This document shows, one piece after another, positions 54,090 through 64,000 of a stretch of 64,000 bases of DNA (its first letter is position 1; the number at the start of each line of letters is the position of its first letter). The translations under genes were made by a program, and so were the position numbers. Source of the DNA: Leuctra nigra (lineage: Eukaryota; Arthropoda; Insecta; Plecoptera; Leuctridae); NCBI GenBank assembly GCA_934045905.1, contig OW203773.1, positions 18,339,246-18,403,245 on the forward strand, read 5' to 3'. The notes beneath the pieces are model-generated. The model ran no database searches. It had not been told where the DNA came from and saw only the letters and a list, made by a program, of their open reading frames with translations.

Positions 54090-56165
54090 AGATTTAGATT
54101 TATAGATTTATTTTGTACACATCTTACAAGTAGTGGGTATCCACAAGGTGGTAAGGAACAACAGTACAATGAAAATTAATAATATGGTATAATAAATAAT
54201 AGAGCCAGCTCTCAAGGTCCTTCTAATTCTTGTTGTCTTCACTTCCTTCATCACCGTCCTCCTCGTTCTTAGAAGTCACCATATGTCGAAACTCTTTTAC
54301 AGATATGTCAGTCATATCAAAGTGTTGCAATTTGTTGCAGTCACGAACGGTTCTGGCCAAAAATGAAAATCTACCGCAATCGGTTCGTGCAAAAAGTTCT
54401 TTTATCATGTGACTTGAGGTTGTTCTTCCTTGACGTTTTTCTTCTAACTTTCCAGCACATTCAGACCATCCAATATTGCCATTTCTCATTTTAAACATAT
54501 TGCATAACCTTGCAGTCTTCCTTCTGCTTTCTAAAGTTTCCCATTCCAATTCCTTCATCATTTCATTGGGACTTTCCCAAACAACATTCAAAACACCTCT
54601 CTCATTCCGTTCCTTCTTCCACTTCTTTACTCTACCAGTCACCCTTCTAGCCGCAATTTTTTGAATATTTTCTAGTGACCTAACTGCATTTTCTCGGTAA
54701 GGGTCCCATATGGCACCTCCATATTCCAGAAGAGGTCTCAAGAGTGTCTTATATGCCATGTTTTTCGTAGCTATGCTTGCTCCCATCAAGTTTCTATAGA
54801 CAAAATTTATGTTTTTAAGGGCTTTACTGGCAACTAGACTTATATGGTCTTTCCACTCCAAAGTTTCATCAATCCAGACTCCAAGGTATTTGTAGCCATT
54901 CATCACTTGCAGTGTCTGCTCAGCAATGGAATATTTGGCAGGATTACTTTTTCTGGCTCGCGTATAACTCACAACTACGCACTTCTTCACATTCAAGCTC
55001 ATTTCATTCTTAATCATCCATTCATTGATCACTTCCAAGTCATGTTGAAGATCCTGCTCATCTTCTTCATTACTAATCTTCCGATAGACAACTAAATCAT
55101 CAGCGAAGAGTCGAACAGGTGACTGTACATTTGATACTAGATCATTTATGTAAATGAGAAACAGTAATGGGCCTAGAACGCTACCTTGAGGTACTCCGGA
55201 AGTGACTTGTATACTGTCTGACAGGGTGTTTCCAACTTTGACCCTTTGTTCTCTCCCTAAAAGAAATGCTTCCAGTACTTGAATGACTGCATCGTTTGGA
55301 ACTATTGATTTAACTTTTGAAATGAGTATCTTGTGGTGAACCTTATCAAATGCTTTCATCATGTCCAAATATACTGCATCCACTCGTTCTCCACTATCCA
55401 GTGCATCAGACAGTTCTTGTACGAAGCCAGTAAGTTGCGTCTCACACGAGAAATTTGCCCTGAAGCCGTGTTGTGCTTCTATGATCCAATTCTTTTCAAC
55501 TAATATTTGCCAGATGTATTGGTTAATTAGTTTCTCCAGGATTTTGCACGCAAGGGACGTAAGACTAATGGGTCGGTAATTGGTCAGTCGGCACTTCTCA
55601 CCGCCTTTAAAGATTGGAATAACAATTGCCTTCTTCCAGTCAATTGGAATTGCACCATCTTTTATTACTTGAGTATACAGGTGGAAAAGGTATTTGGAGA
55701 TAATGTAACCACCCAATTTGAAGAAGCGAGCTGTTAGTCCATCCTCGCCGGGGGCTTTTCCATTTTTGAGTTTGCGAATAATGTCGAGAACTCCTGCAAC
55801 ACTAATGGAAAATGGATATGCTCCCATTGAAACTCCCGCATTTACGTCTTCATTCAAATGGCAATGATTTTTATTAAATACATTGGAGTAGAAAATGTTC
55901 AATTCGTTTGCCTTCTCTTCATTAGTCGAAAACTCTGTGCCATCTGTTCCTTCTAAAGTTGGTAAATCTCTTCCACCCGTTCCACCCTTTTGCTGACGTA
56001 CATGTTTATACAGCATGGACCATCCGCCTGCTTCATCATCTTTTCGAAACATGTTTTTCATGAATTTATCCTTTGCCTTAGCCTTTTCCTGATTAAGTCT
56101 TTTAGTGAGAAGTTTAAGTTTCTCCTTGTAGCCGCCCCTAAACTTTCCTCTATTGTAATGATTTC
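54090..56165 (-). mobile_element. 5'-truncated LINE present only in copy B (~2.08 kb)
   Basis: Absent from copy A, where GTTGATTGAGTTATCAT is continuous. The minus-strand 3' end has AATAAA followed by a short tail of TAAATCTA-type repeats (AGATTTAGATTTATAG on the plus strand). TGATT occurs at both edges (54,085-54,089 and 56,159-56,163), a likely target duplication with mismatched neighbours. The endonuclease domain is missing, which fits 5' truncation. Confidence 0.9.
54223..56061 (-). CDS. LINE ORF2 fragment: reverse transcriptase, 612 aa, endonuclease lost
   Basis: Motifs: NGKAPGEDGL near 97, NYRPISLTSLACKILEKLI, LDMMKAFDKVHHKILI, GVPQGSVLGPLLFLIYINDL and the FADD active site at 319-322. 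The thumb/C-terminal part has KYLGVWIDETLEWKDHI and LLRPLLEYGGAIWDP. The frame is open upstream of the chosen ATG to ~56,160, so that ATG is internal. The front ~400 residues (endonuclease) of a normal ORF2 are absent. The RT itself has no stop, so the insertion is young. Jockey/CR1/I-type; clade not resolved. Confidence 0.88.
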   Translation of the reverse strand: MKNMFRKDDEAGGWSMLYKHVRQQKGGTGGRDLPTLEGTDGTEFSTNEEKANELNIFYSNVFNKNHCHLNEDVNAGVSMGAYPFSISVAGVLDIIRKLKNGKAPGEDGLTARFFKLGGYIISKYLFHLYTQVIKDGAIPIDWKKAIVIPIFKGGEKCRLTNYRPISLTSLACKILEKLINQYIWQILVEKNWIIEAQHGFRANFSCETQLTGFVQELSDALDSGERVDAVYLDMMKAFDKVHHKILISKVKSIVPNDAVIQVLEAFLLGREQRVKVGNTLSDSIQVTSGVPQGSVLGPLLFLIYINDLVSNVQSPVRLFADDLVVYRKISNEEDEQDLQHDLEVINEWMIKNEMSLNVKKCVVVSYTRARKSNPAKYSIAEQTLQVMNGYKYLGVWIDETLEWKDHISLVASKALKNINFVYRNLMGASIATKNMAYKTLLRPLLEYGGAIWDPYRENAVRSLENIQKIAARRVTGRVKKWKKERNERGVLNVVWESPNEMMKELEWETLESRRKTARLCNMFKMRNGNIGWSECAGKLEEKRQGRTTSSHMIKELFARTDCGRFSFLARTVRDCNKLQHFDMTDISVKEFRHMVTSKNEEDGDEGSEDNKN

Positions 56166-56288
56166 GTTATCATATTTCAATTCAATATGGATGTATATGT
56201 TTTCTGTGCTTGTGTACGCATTTCCGGTTCGAGAATTTGCATGTCCCCGTGCTCGCTCACTAACGCGTTACACTGAGCGTTTTCCTAG

Positions 56289-56590
56289 TAAATAATAATA
56301 AAGATTGTATGTATTCCTATTATTAAAAATCAAAAAGTTAACAATTAAACTCCCATAGATGATGATACTAAAACCTAGATTTGACATCTCCTTGTTCAGT
56401 GTGTGGAGCTAACGGCAATGCATGATCAACGGATGAATTACTTGAATCACAAAAGCAGTGTGTCCATCTATTGAATTGAAAATAACTTACTTCGCAGCTA
56501 TCTCAGATGCCAACTAACACAATGAATACGAACTTGTCTGTACTTGTGAATGACAGTCATATAGTGATGGTTTGTTGTCAGTCATTATGA
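56289..56590. other. Unassigned spacer, copy B
   Basis: Same as 30,297-30,598. No feature. Confidence 0.4.
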
Positions 56591-57368
56591 TGAAACTGGT
56601 TTTCATTAAAACACAATTATATTTTGTATACTTGTATTTATTGAGTGTCAACAATCAATAGCAACTCCGTGTGGCTGACTGTATGTGCTCATGTACAACT
56701 TGGTATGAGACTACAAACAGTGATGCTTACACGTCGGAGGCAAAAGGACAACTGACGAGAATGCATGCACGCTCCAGTATCTTTCCTATCATTGCGTCAT
56801 CGTGCACGCGCCCCAAATATTACGTCGCTTCACACGCGCTATTAAAACACAAGATCCACTGTTCTTGGATGCACGTGCTACATTACACACTCAGCAATCT
56901 TAAAACATAACGTGCATTATGCGTCATCAAACTAGCACACATGTGGACCCATCGGCACGTGTCCGATACCGCACGCAATAAATTGTGATCAATCAATTCC
57001 GTTACAATTACCTCCCCTGTACAATTGAAATATTGATATTGAAATTGAACACAATACAAACATAATGCAAGACATAGAAATGAACGCTACTTTGTACACC
57101 CCTGTTTCAATGAACATGTTAACATTCCAAAATCAGGTCGTATATCTGAAGTGATAACAAGTGGGGTCTCTCGCTTTATCTCATACACTTGAGACACACA
57201 ACCAGACACTGTCATTCATAAACAAGTTCGTCAATCACAAGGTATGCAAAGATAATTTCAAAATACAACACATCATCAATGGAATACAGGATAGTTCCAA
57301 TAAATGAAATAATACAATATAGGGATATAATAAGTAATCCAACAATATATCATCGGCAACTCAAATGT

Positions 57369-57830
57369 TCAACCATTATTTAACGGAATCTCTTTGTATC
57401 GTTTCAACAATATAGTGTTATACACTCCCTTCACTGTACCGTCCACTGAGCACAAACTATAGGCATTGTTGCCGACCATAGCATCAATAATATACGGACC
57501 AGAATACAGGTGGAAAAACTTGGCCGTTTCTTTAGTGAGATGCTTAGACAAATGTAGTGCCCGTAACAACACTTTATCACCCACACGAAACACGACCACT
57601 TTCCCGGTCACAAACACGTTCCTCTTGTCCGGCATAGTTGTCTCCGTCCGGCAAATACATTTCTCGTCGACCCCTGTCGAACACCGTCCTTGGCCACCCC
57701 TGGTTGACGTCGGTCGGCTGAGCGAGCAAATCCTCAATCCAGGCCGCGCTCCAGTCTTCGTTATCGGCACTCGAAGGCAACACAACGTTCTTCCACTTGA
57801 CATCATCCCTGGCTGTTGACACTTGACCAT
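57369..57830 (-). pseudogene. Gypsy-like integrase C-terminal remnant, copy B
   Basis: Same GPY/F-type module (LYSGPYIIDA) as at 31,377-31,838. Confidence 0.75.
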
Positions 57831-58423
57831 ACGTGTGCAACAAATCTCGTAACTCGTATTTCTGTTCCGCCGCTAAGATAACATTGCTGTTCACACTCTG
57901 TTCAAATTTGTCCACGTATTCCTGACGATGTTCAGGTACAGTAGCTCTTATCGCGTCACATTCAAAAGTCGCAAGTTCATCGCCATCCCCGTCACGAATG
58001 TCAATATCTAGCTCTTCCGATTTTCCGCATGGCAATATTTTAACCACTTCACAAGTTAGTTCTTGTTCCGGCACTTGAACGACGTCCTTCTCAACATGTC
58101 CACTGCAAATGGTCAAAAACACTTGCTTCGACACTCTCTCCTCTCTTACGCGTCGCACGAATAACTTTCACACCTGTCTTTTGGAACTTTGCAACAGTCT
58201 GATCACCCATACTGTCTGAAATACACGATACCGCACTTCCCGTATCCAATATAGCAGGAATTATTATCTCTGGACACTGACTATCACCGTAATACTTCTC
58301 CAATTCGTGAGTGTTTTCATCCTTGGTTAATAAAAAGTCCTCACTTTCTAACTTATTGTCTCTGTCGTTGCGCACATTGTTAACTTGTGCCGTCACTCCC
58401 CGTGCGCTTGATTGTGACGTCAC
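57577..58423 (-). pseudogene. Gypsy-like protease segment, copy B, frameshifted
   Basis: ILDTGSAVSCIS is kept at the front. A loss of two T/A bases at ~58,138 (CTCTCTCCTC here, CTCTCTTTCCTC in copy A) splits the 282-residue frame into 110- and 193-residue parts. Confidence 0.8.
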
Positions 58424-58603
58424 TATTTTCCCTCCCTGTCTTCATTGTCCAGGCTCGGTTCCCGTTCTTCTCTGTCCCCGTCACTGCTACTCGGAGCACC
58501 ACGTCCCGGACCAGATCCTCGTCCGCCACCTCCCCGTCCACGGCTATTTTCCACGTGTAATGCGTTTTGTTGGACATTTCTATCGTGACCTCCGCCTCTT
58601 CGA

Positions 58604-59473
58604 TTAGCTGCACCTTGGCTGAGAGCACTGCAGCCCCTCTGCTTCGCATTCCTTTAGCACCTCGAGAATATTTGCCGTGCTTCTGTCATGTTGAATTAGC
58701 ATTTCTTTCATGCGCCACGGGAAATGTCTTATCAGTTGCTGAGCGATGTACTCGTCCGTCATTGGCATGTCCAGGTACTTGGCCAGCCTCACATATTTTT
58801 TAAAGTATGTGCTCATGGACACACCGCCTTCATACCGACCCCGAGCAATGTTGTCCGTCAGTTTCCACTGCTCTCTCCGTCCCCAGAAAGTTTCACACAT
58901 TTTCTTCTTGAACTCTTCATATTGCTCAAACTCTTGCTCTCGGAACCACACCAACGCTTCTTTTCGTAGACCTGCAGCAGCAACCGCGAGTTTTTGATAG
59001 CTTTCAATCTTCACGTGCTTGAACTTGATCTCTAGCAGTCTGAAGTACTCGAGAACATGTGTTTCGTCGTTTACCCCATTGAACGTAATCTCTTCTCTCT
59101 TGACAGCATCAATGAGACTGCCGATGACGTCGCCGTACACACCTGTCTTGGTTCCGTGCGAATTCAGCAAGTCTTCCACCTCCTCCATTCTCTTCAATGT
59201 CTCATCCACACTTGCTTCAACCTTTTAAATTTTTACTCGAATTCCCGCACTATGGGTCTCCACTGCACTTTTACAACGATCCCTTTGAGTATCCATGTTC
59301 TTTTTAAGTTCAATAAACTCACTGCAGGGTTTCTTCTCCAGTCCCTCCATTCTCTCCTCCAGTCCCTCCATCTTCTTCTCCAGGCTGTCGAACCTCTGGT
59401 CGAACACCTCGAACCTCTTCTCCATCCAGGAAAACATTTCTTCCATCCGTGTCATCATCGCGTGTACTTCCAT
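58604..59473 (-). pseudogene. Gypsy-like gag with in-frame stop, copy B
   Basis: Same coiled-coil front, TAA at 59,225-59,227 and capsid-like core as at 32,614-33,483, with an N-to-D change near the end. Confidence 0.8.
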
Positions 59474-59950
59474 GATAACACGTGCAACATTTTATAATCG
59501 CGGGATTTTTAATTCGCCCCACGTTGGGCGCCAATGAAACTGGTTTTCATTAAAACACAATTATATTTTGTATACTTGTATTTATTGAGCGTCAACAATC
59601 AATAGCAACTCCGTGTGGCTGACTGTATGTGCTCATGTACAACTTGGTATGAGACTACAAACAGTGATGCTTACACGTCGGAGGCAAAAGGACAACTGAC
59701 GAGAATGCATGCACGCTCCAGTATCTTTCCTATCATTGCGTCATCGTGCACGCGCCCCAAATATTACGTCGCATCACACGCGCTATTAAAACACAAGATC
59801 CACTGTTCTTGGATGCACGTGCTACATTACACACTCAGCAATCTTAAAACATAACGTGCATTATGCGTCATCAAACTAGCACACATGTGGACCCATCGGC
59901 ACGTGTCCGATACCGCACGCAATAAATTGTGATCAATCAATTCCGTTACA

Positions 59951-61902
59951 ATGTTATATCATGTCGTCTGCTCACTGGAGAATATATGTCAAGTGTTAGA
60001 TAGCAATGAAACCCATCTAAATATTCACCATTTACTAGGTACTTGAAATTTTGAAATGACTTTTATTTTGTGAAATTGTTATGATTTTGAATAGGAAATA
60101 ACTTGAAAGTAATTTTTATTTTTATATGAATTACATTGTAACTCTTATATATTTTATACATTAATTTTCCCTGGAAGTTTAAATTGAATTTAGAGGAAAT
60201 GATTTCTTGTTTTTAATTTCTGTAAGTAGGACATGCTTGTAGAAGCTCTACTGTGAGACAAGCAGGGCAAGTCTGTGTAGATCCACACACTTCAAATAAC
60301 ACGTCGAAGTATTCAAATTCTCATCATTACATAATCCAGTCCCTTATCAGATCAAATCACCAACGCCAGTCCAGTTCTCGTCCACAAGTTCACAAAACCA
60401 AATAATTACATTATCCACCTGATATTGAATCAAAATGCAGTTGCTCTCATTGACTGTGACGTGTTTTCAAGTCAGTAACATCAGCAGTTTTGTACCAAAA
60501 TGTAATCTTTTACTCATTGGCAACGTTGTATCTATTTATGCACAACCAACATCGTGGCAATAATATGTGATCAAACTTAGAAATAGAAAGCTTTACATTC
60601 ATACAATCAATGTCAGAAAACAAATATTTTCGGTACGATTATTACAATTTACAACAACTCCTCATTCAGAGGGGATTCTAGTTGACATGTAGCAGAGTTT
60701 TCATTTATTCAGCGCTGCAGCGACTGCTGCGTGCATCAGAGCGTTCTTAATTTCAGCGTTGTACAGCGGCTATCTAGCGGATCTAGCAAAAAAAAATCTT
60801 CGCTTTATTCGCTAGATGGTTGCAAAATGGTTGCGTTTGTTAATGTTGATCTGTGTATCAATGATTTAAATTGTCAGTTATGCGTCGTTTATGAAATGCC
60901 GATGAAGCTGAGAGGAAAATATATGTTTCTCTAATATAATATGCCGTATTATTGCATAGTTAATTGTGCTATATTTCATTGAATTTTTCTTTGACAACGA
61001 CGTCCATGTTTTAAAATCTTGCCGCCACATTCTTCTAGCAAATCTAAGCAAATCGTTCATAAATTTCATCTAGCAGCACGCCATTTTCTCGCTGCAGCGC
61101 TGCATGTTTCGCTGAATTCTAGAAAGCCGCTGTTATAGGCCAGCAATTCGGAGACATCGCTACTGCGAGGGATGGAGTTGAAGAAGGGTTGAGCACTGGA
61201 ATCATGAACAGCTCGGAGACTGCCGAAGAAAGTAGACATTTCAATTAATGTTTAAATCCACTTTCCCCAGAAGAATGTCGTCCATCTCTCTTCCGACAAG
61301 TGAAGATCCGGTGGACAATTCCTGCACATTCAGTAGTGGCAGTGATATAAAATCTGAATTTATAAAATTAATTAACAAAAATACTTAGAAATCGATTAAA
61401 TAATTTAAACTTCATTTACATATAATTTTTTTTAATTTCAGAGAAAACTGCGCATTCTCGTTGTACAGAAGAACGACCGCATTTTAATGACATATTATAA
61501 CTGATCTTTATGCATCGAACATCCCATGTACTTGATATTAAGTCGATGTGCAGACCTTTTATATGACCTTTTCCCTGTGGCTGTGATTACAACGATTCTT
61601 GCAATTGAAGTAATATATTGATACATTTTCACATGATTTTTTTTACATTGACATTTTTTTTATTGAAATCTTTATGGAAATATTGAAAAGACAAACACAA
61701 TCAATGTAAAATACGGAACACTTTTAAATACGGACTGGTCACTAGAAATACATTGATATGTACAATCCATCCTCGACGGTAGCGCCAACTAGTGACCAAC
61801 CTGTCGTACTAGCTTGGAATCTCCCTACACGCGCTAAATCTCGAAACAATCTTTACAACCTAGTTGACACCGCACACTTTTACACTGTTACGTCACTCAC
61901 AG
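59951..61902. other. Tail of duplication copy B, non-coding
   Basis: Equivalent of 33,961-35,923 with about 1-2% difference and small indels (for example near 61,062 and 61,740). It contains the 37-codon frame at 61,275-61,388. Confidence 0.45.
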
Positions 61903-62570
61903 AAGGAGCTTATTCTCTATAGCATGCTGCTGGGCTCTCGAATACCTAGGCGCTCCTTTCTTCTTATGCAAAATAAGAGTTTCCATTATCTCAAAATTTT
62001 TGCACGTTTGATTAAGTAGGTAAGGGAAAGAATTTAAAGCGGCCTATGGGATCGTTTTTAATAGGATCCTTTGATTGATTGAATAATAAAAATTTACTCA
62101 AGCTCACAACTTTGTACATATAAATTCAACATTTTTCACAAGTTTTGAGGCCGCCTATAGTTTTGGGATAATAAATTTCATGTGAATTCGTAGATTGGTT
62201 AAAATTAAAATAAATGTATTATTTGACTTTTTGAAATTTAAACTTGAACCGTTTAACCAATCAACTAATACTTTTCATGTCATTGGGAGCACCATTTGAG
62301 GTATTTTTGTCAATTTTCAGAATAATAGATTGTTATTTTCAAAAGTAGGTATAGGAAAATAATTTCGAATTTGCTGATAGCTTTTAAAAAAGCTCGCGTT
62401 GGTATTGTTTTAAATTCTCTTTCTGATAGTATGTTGATATGTCTACCATAATATAAAATTTCGTTCAAATATATCAACGCAAAAAAATAGATCTTCATTA
62501 TAGCCTAAAAATGACACAATTCTCTTTTCCGCCATAAGATAACATAGTATATTGTCTTTTTAAAGACATT
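61903..62570. other. Single-copy flank with an R1-like internal fragment
   Basis: 62,090-62,340 contains R1 body phrases (AAATTTAAACTTGAACCGTT, CCAATCAACT) without either end. The remainder is AT-rich with no gene. Confidence 0.4.
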
Positions 62571-62839
62571 TTACTCTTTAATCATGAAATATTTGCAATG
62601 TATGCTTAGATTTTGAACGTCGTTATGTTCATAAGAGCCATGTTCATGTTCACAAGAAGTTGCGCTGGCAGCCATCTTCCTGAGTTCCAACAAGTCTTCG
62701 GAAACATTTCCAACCACACGGAAAGCGAGTAAAGTAATGAAGGATGGCTCTCGAGTCTGCAGTGTGAATGTTGCGTCTCTGTGCAGCTGACAGCAACTTT
62801 CACACATACGTAGATGATTCGGCTAATACCATTGTTCAC
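62571..62839 (-). CDS. GC-richer island with protein-like frames, possible exon
   Basis: Two overlapping minus-strand frames (from 62,807 and 62,839) span ~230 bp that is less AT-rich than its surroundings. The 62,807 frame (MCESCCQLHRDATFTLQT...LLELRKMAAS) reads like protein with a Cys-rich front. No domain recognised, and no matching copy in the window. Could be a host exon or a dead element. Confidence 0.22.
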
Positions 62840-62929
62840 GGATAATCAAATTATTGAAGCAAAAGTTTTTGATGATATGTTGAAAATACACATTGTTTTT
62901 ATCGACACTCTAACTCGTGTATTTTTATC

Positions 62930-64000
62930 GAAGCTTTGAGAGACAAACTATATAGTTATTGCAGTTATATCTCTGAAATGTAAATTCTTTGACTTGTCAA
63001 ACATAACTGCATTGTAATTTCTTTATGTTGCTATGACATAACATCAACAATAGTGGACAAAATCCCTCTAAAATAAAAAATTAACATTATTAATGAATCT
63101 GACCCAATGCTGAAATGACGCAGATGACTAAGTATATCTGTAACAAACACCGAAAAAACATTTTTTACTATTAATAATAGGATCAATTTTGATATTATTA
63201 AAATGAATGGTTCGAGCCAAATAATAATGAAAAAAATATCCAAATAATGCAAAAAGAAATAAAAAATTAAAATTTTTCAAAACTTAGTGCACACAATTTG
63301 CAGCGTTTCCAAAGCTTTAAATAGATACGGGATTATAAATAGTCGCAGATGTGAGAGAATTATAACAATGCAGAATTCATTATTAAGATATAATAATAGT
63401 TTGTTAAATTCTCTTACGTCTGAAATGTGTGAATATTATTACTAATGTCGCGCACAGTTGGAGATCGCTCTCATGCTCGGGCTTGGTGGCGCATGACGTA
63501 GAATTGTTCCGGATTTACAACCAAGGAGACGACCACCACCTAGACAGTGTCTCAAACATAGAAACTTCCGTGTAAAAAGATATATTTTAATAACTCACAT
63601 AATACACTAAAATAATAATAAAAACAAATAACAAATATAATGAGGTACGAGAGTATCGTGGTGCAGCTCGCTCAATAATAACTCTTGAATAATGTTGTAT
63701 TGTTTGATCCAGTCGAAACGATACAATTGAAACTGTTTTACAATATTGTGTCAAAAACAAGATGTTAATAATAAGAAACGCAGAGATAATATGATGCAAG
63801 ATATGAGGCGACAATGTATTCCTTTCACTCTCTGTTAATCTGTGCAATAGGTTGGCGTACGCACTGCCAACCACAATTGTGTAATAAAACACCCTTAAGC
63901 TAGCTATCAATCAATCAACACTTTAATTATTATTGAAACTTACCGTACATTTTAATTACATTGGATAACTTAGGTATACAATATTGATAGAAAACATTTA
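62930..64000. repeat. Diverged head of the large repeated unit, third copy, cut by the window edge
   Basis: 62,930-63,340 resembles 18,680-18,960. 63,430-63,900 resembles 19,060-19,520 (GTCGCGCACAGTTGGAGAT, GGTTTACAACC-like, GTTGGCGTACGCACTGCC). The near-identical part, if present, would start just after the window. Confidence 0.6.

Larger units (their letters stand above)
53392..56288 (+). repeat. Repeat family R1, copy B, split by a LINE
   Basis: The head is at 53,392. The body runs to 54,089 and resumes at 56,166, ending CTAG at 56,285-56,288. The two parts together correspond to 29,474-30,296. Confidence 0.7.
56591..59950 (-). mobile_element. Internally deleted Gypsy-like LTR element, copy B
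   Basis: LTRs at 56,591-57,006 and 59,535-59,950, which differ at about two sites. Primer-binding site TGGCGCCCAACGTGGGGC next to the 5' LTR on the minus strand. Same internal deletion as in copy A. 2 bp shorter because of a deletion in the protease frame. Confidence 0.9.
43621..61902 (+). repeat. Large segmental duplication, copy B (~18.3 kb)
   Basis: Direct copy of 19,704-35,923 with a ~2.08-kb LINE inserted at 54,090. Very few changes up to ~58,000 and more towards the end. Similarity ends at 61,902, after which the sequence is unrelated to copy A's flank. Confidence 0.9.

Overview
This window looks like a repeat-rich stretch of an arthropod nuclear genome, most likely an insect. The reasons are the low GC content, the dense Ty3/Gypsy, CR1/Jockey-type and terminal-inverted-repeat elements, the TCAGT-type initiator candidates, and the near absence of host coding sequence. 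No bacterial genes, rRNA or CRISPR are visible, and I recognised no tRNA gene. A hemipteran is my guess; nothing in the sequence fixes the species.

Layout. Bases 1-8,330 are a mosaic of interspersed repeats: family R1 (starts TTGAGCGAGCG, ends in a small stem-loop plus CTAG) and family R2 (carries spaced GAACG...CGTTC palindromes), with several foldback or MITE-like hairpins. Bases 8,331-16,220 are a Ty3/Gypsy element with 192-bp LTRs that differ at one site and a 5-bp target duplication (ACCAA). It is broken by three later insertions: a 963-bp inverted-repeat element in gag, a ~1.64-kb long-inverted-repeat element in pol, and an antisense LINE 3' fragment near the pol end. Bases 16,221-18,950 are AT-rich and unassigned.

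Bases 19,704-35,923 and 43,621-61,902 are two copies of one ~16.2-kb segment, ~23.9 kb apart in direct orientation. Each carries a candidate promoter with a 5' exon, a GC-rich hairpin, a ~4.9-kb CR1-like LINE on the minus strand (ORF1 with an SGNH-type esterase and a 42-bp minisatellite; ORF2 with endonuclease and reverse transcriptase), an R1 copy, and an internally deleted Gypsy-like element with 416-bp LTRs. The second copy also has a ~2.08-kb 5'-truncated LINE, one nonsense change in the CR1 ORF2 and a 2-bp deletion in the Gypsy-like protease. The head of the unit appears, more diverged, at ~18,650, ~42,990 and ~62,930, so the region may be a tandem array that continues past the window.

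Bases 35,924-43,620 are not part of the near-identical block. They hold minus-strand R2 with a 134-bp tandem array, two R1 copies, a 625-bp inverted-repeat element with 35-bp TIRs and a 7-bp target duplication, and the only host-like coding signals: a possible terminal exon at 40,942-41,036 and a short frame with a clear signal-peptide pattern at 42,551-42,673. How the parts act together is mainly transposon biology: nested insertion, truncation and segmental duplication inside what may be long introns or intergenic DNA of a host locus.
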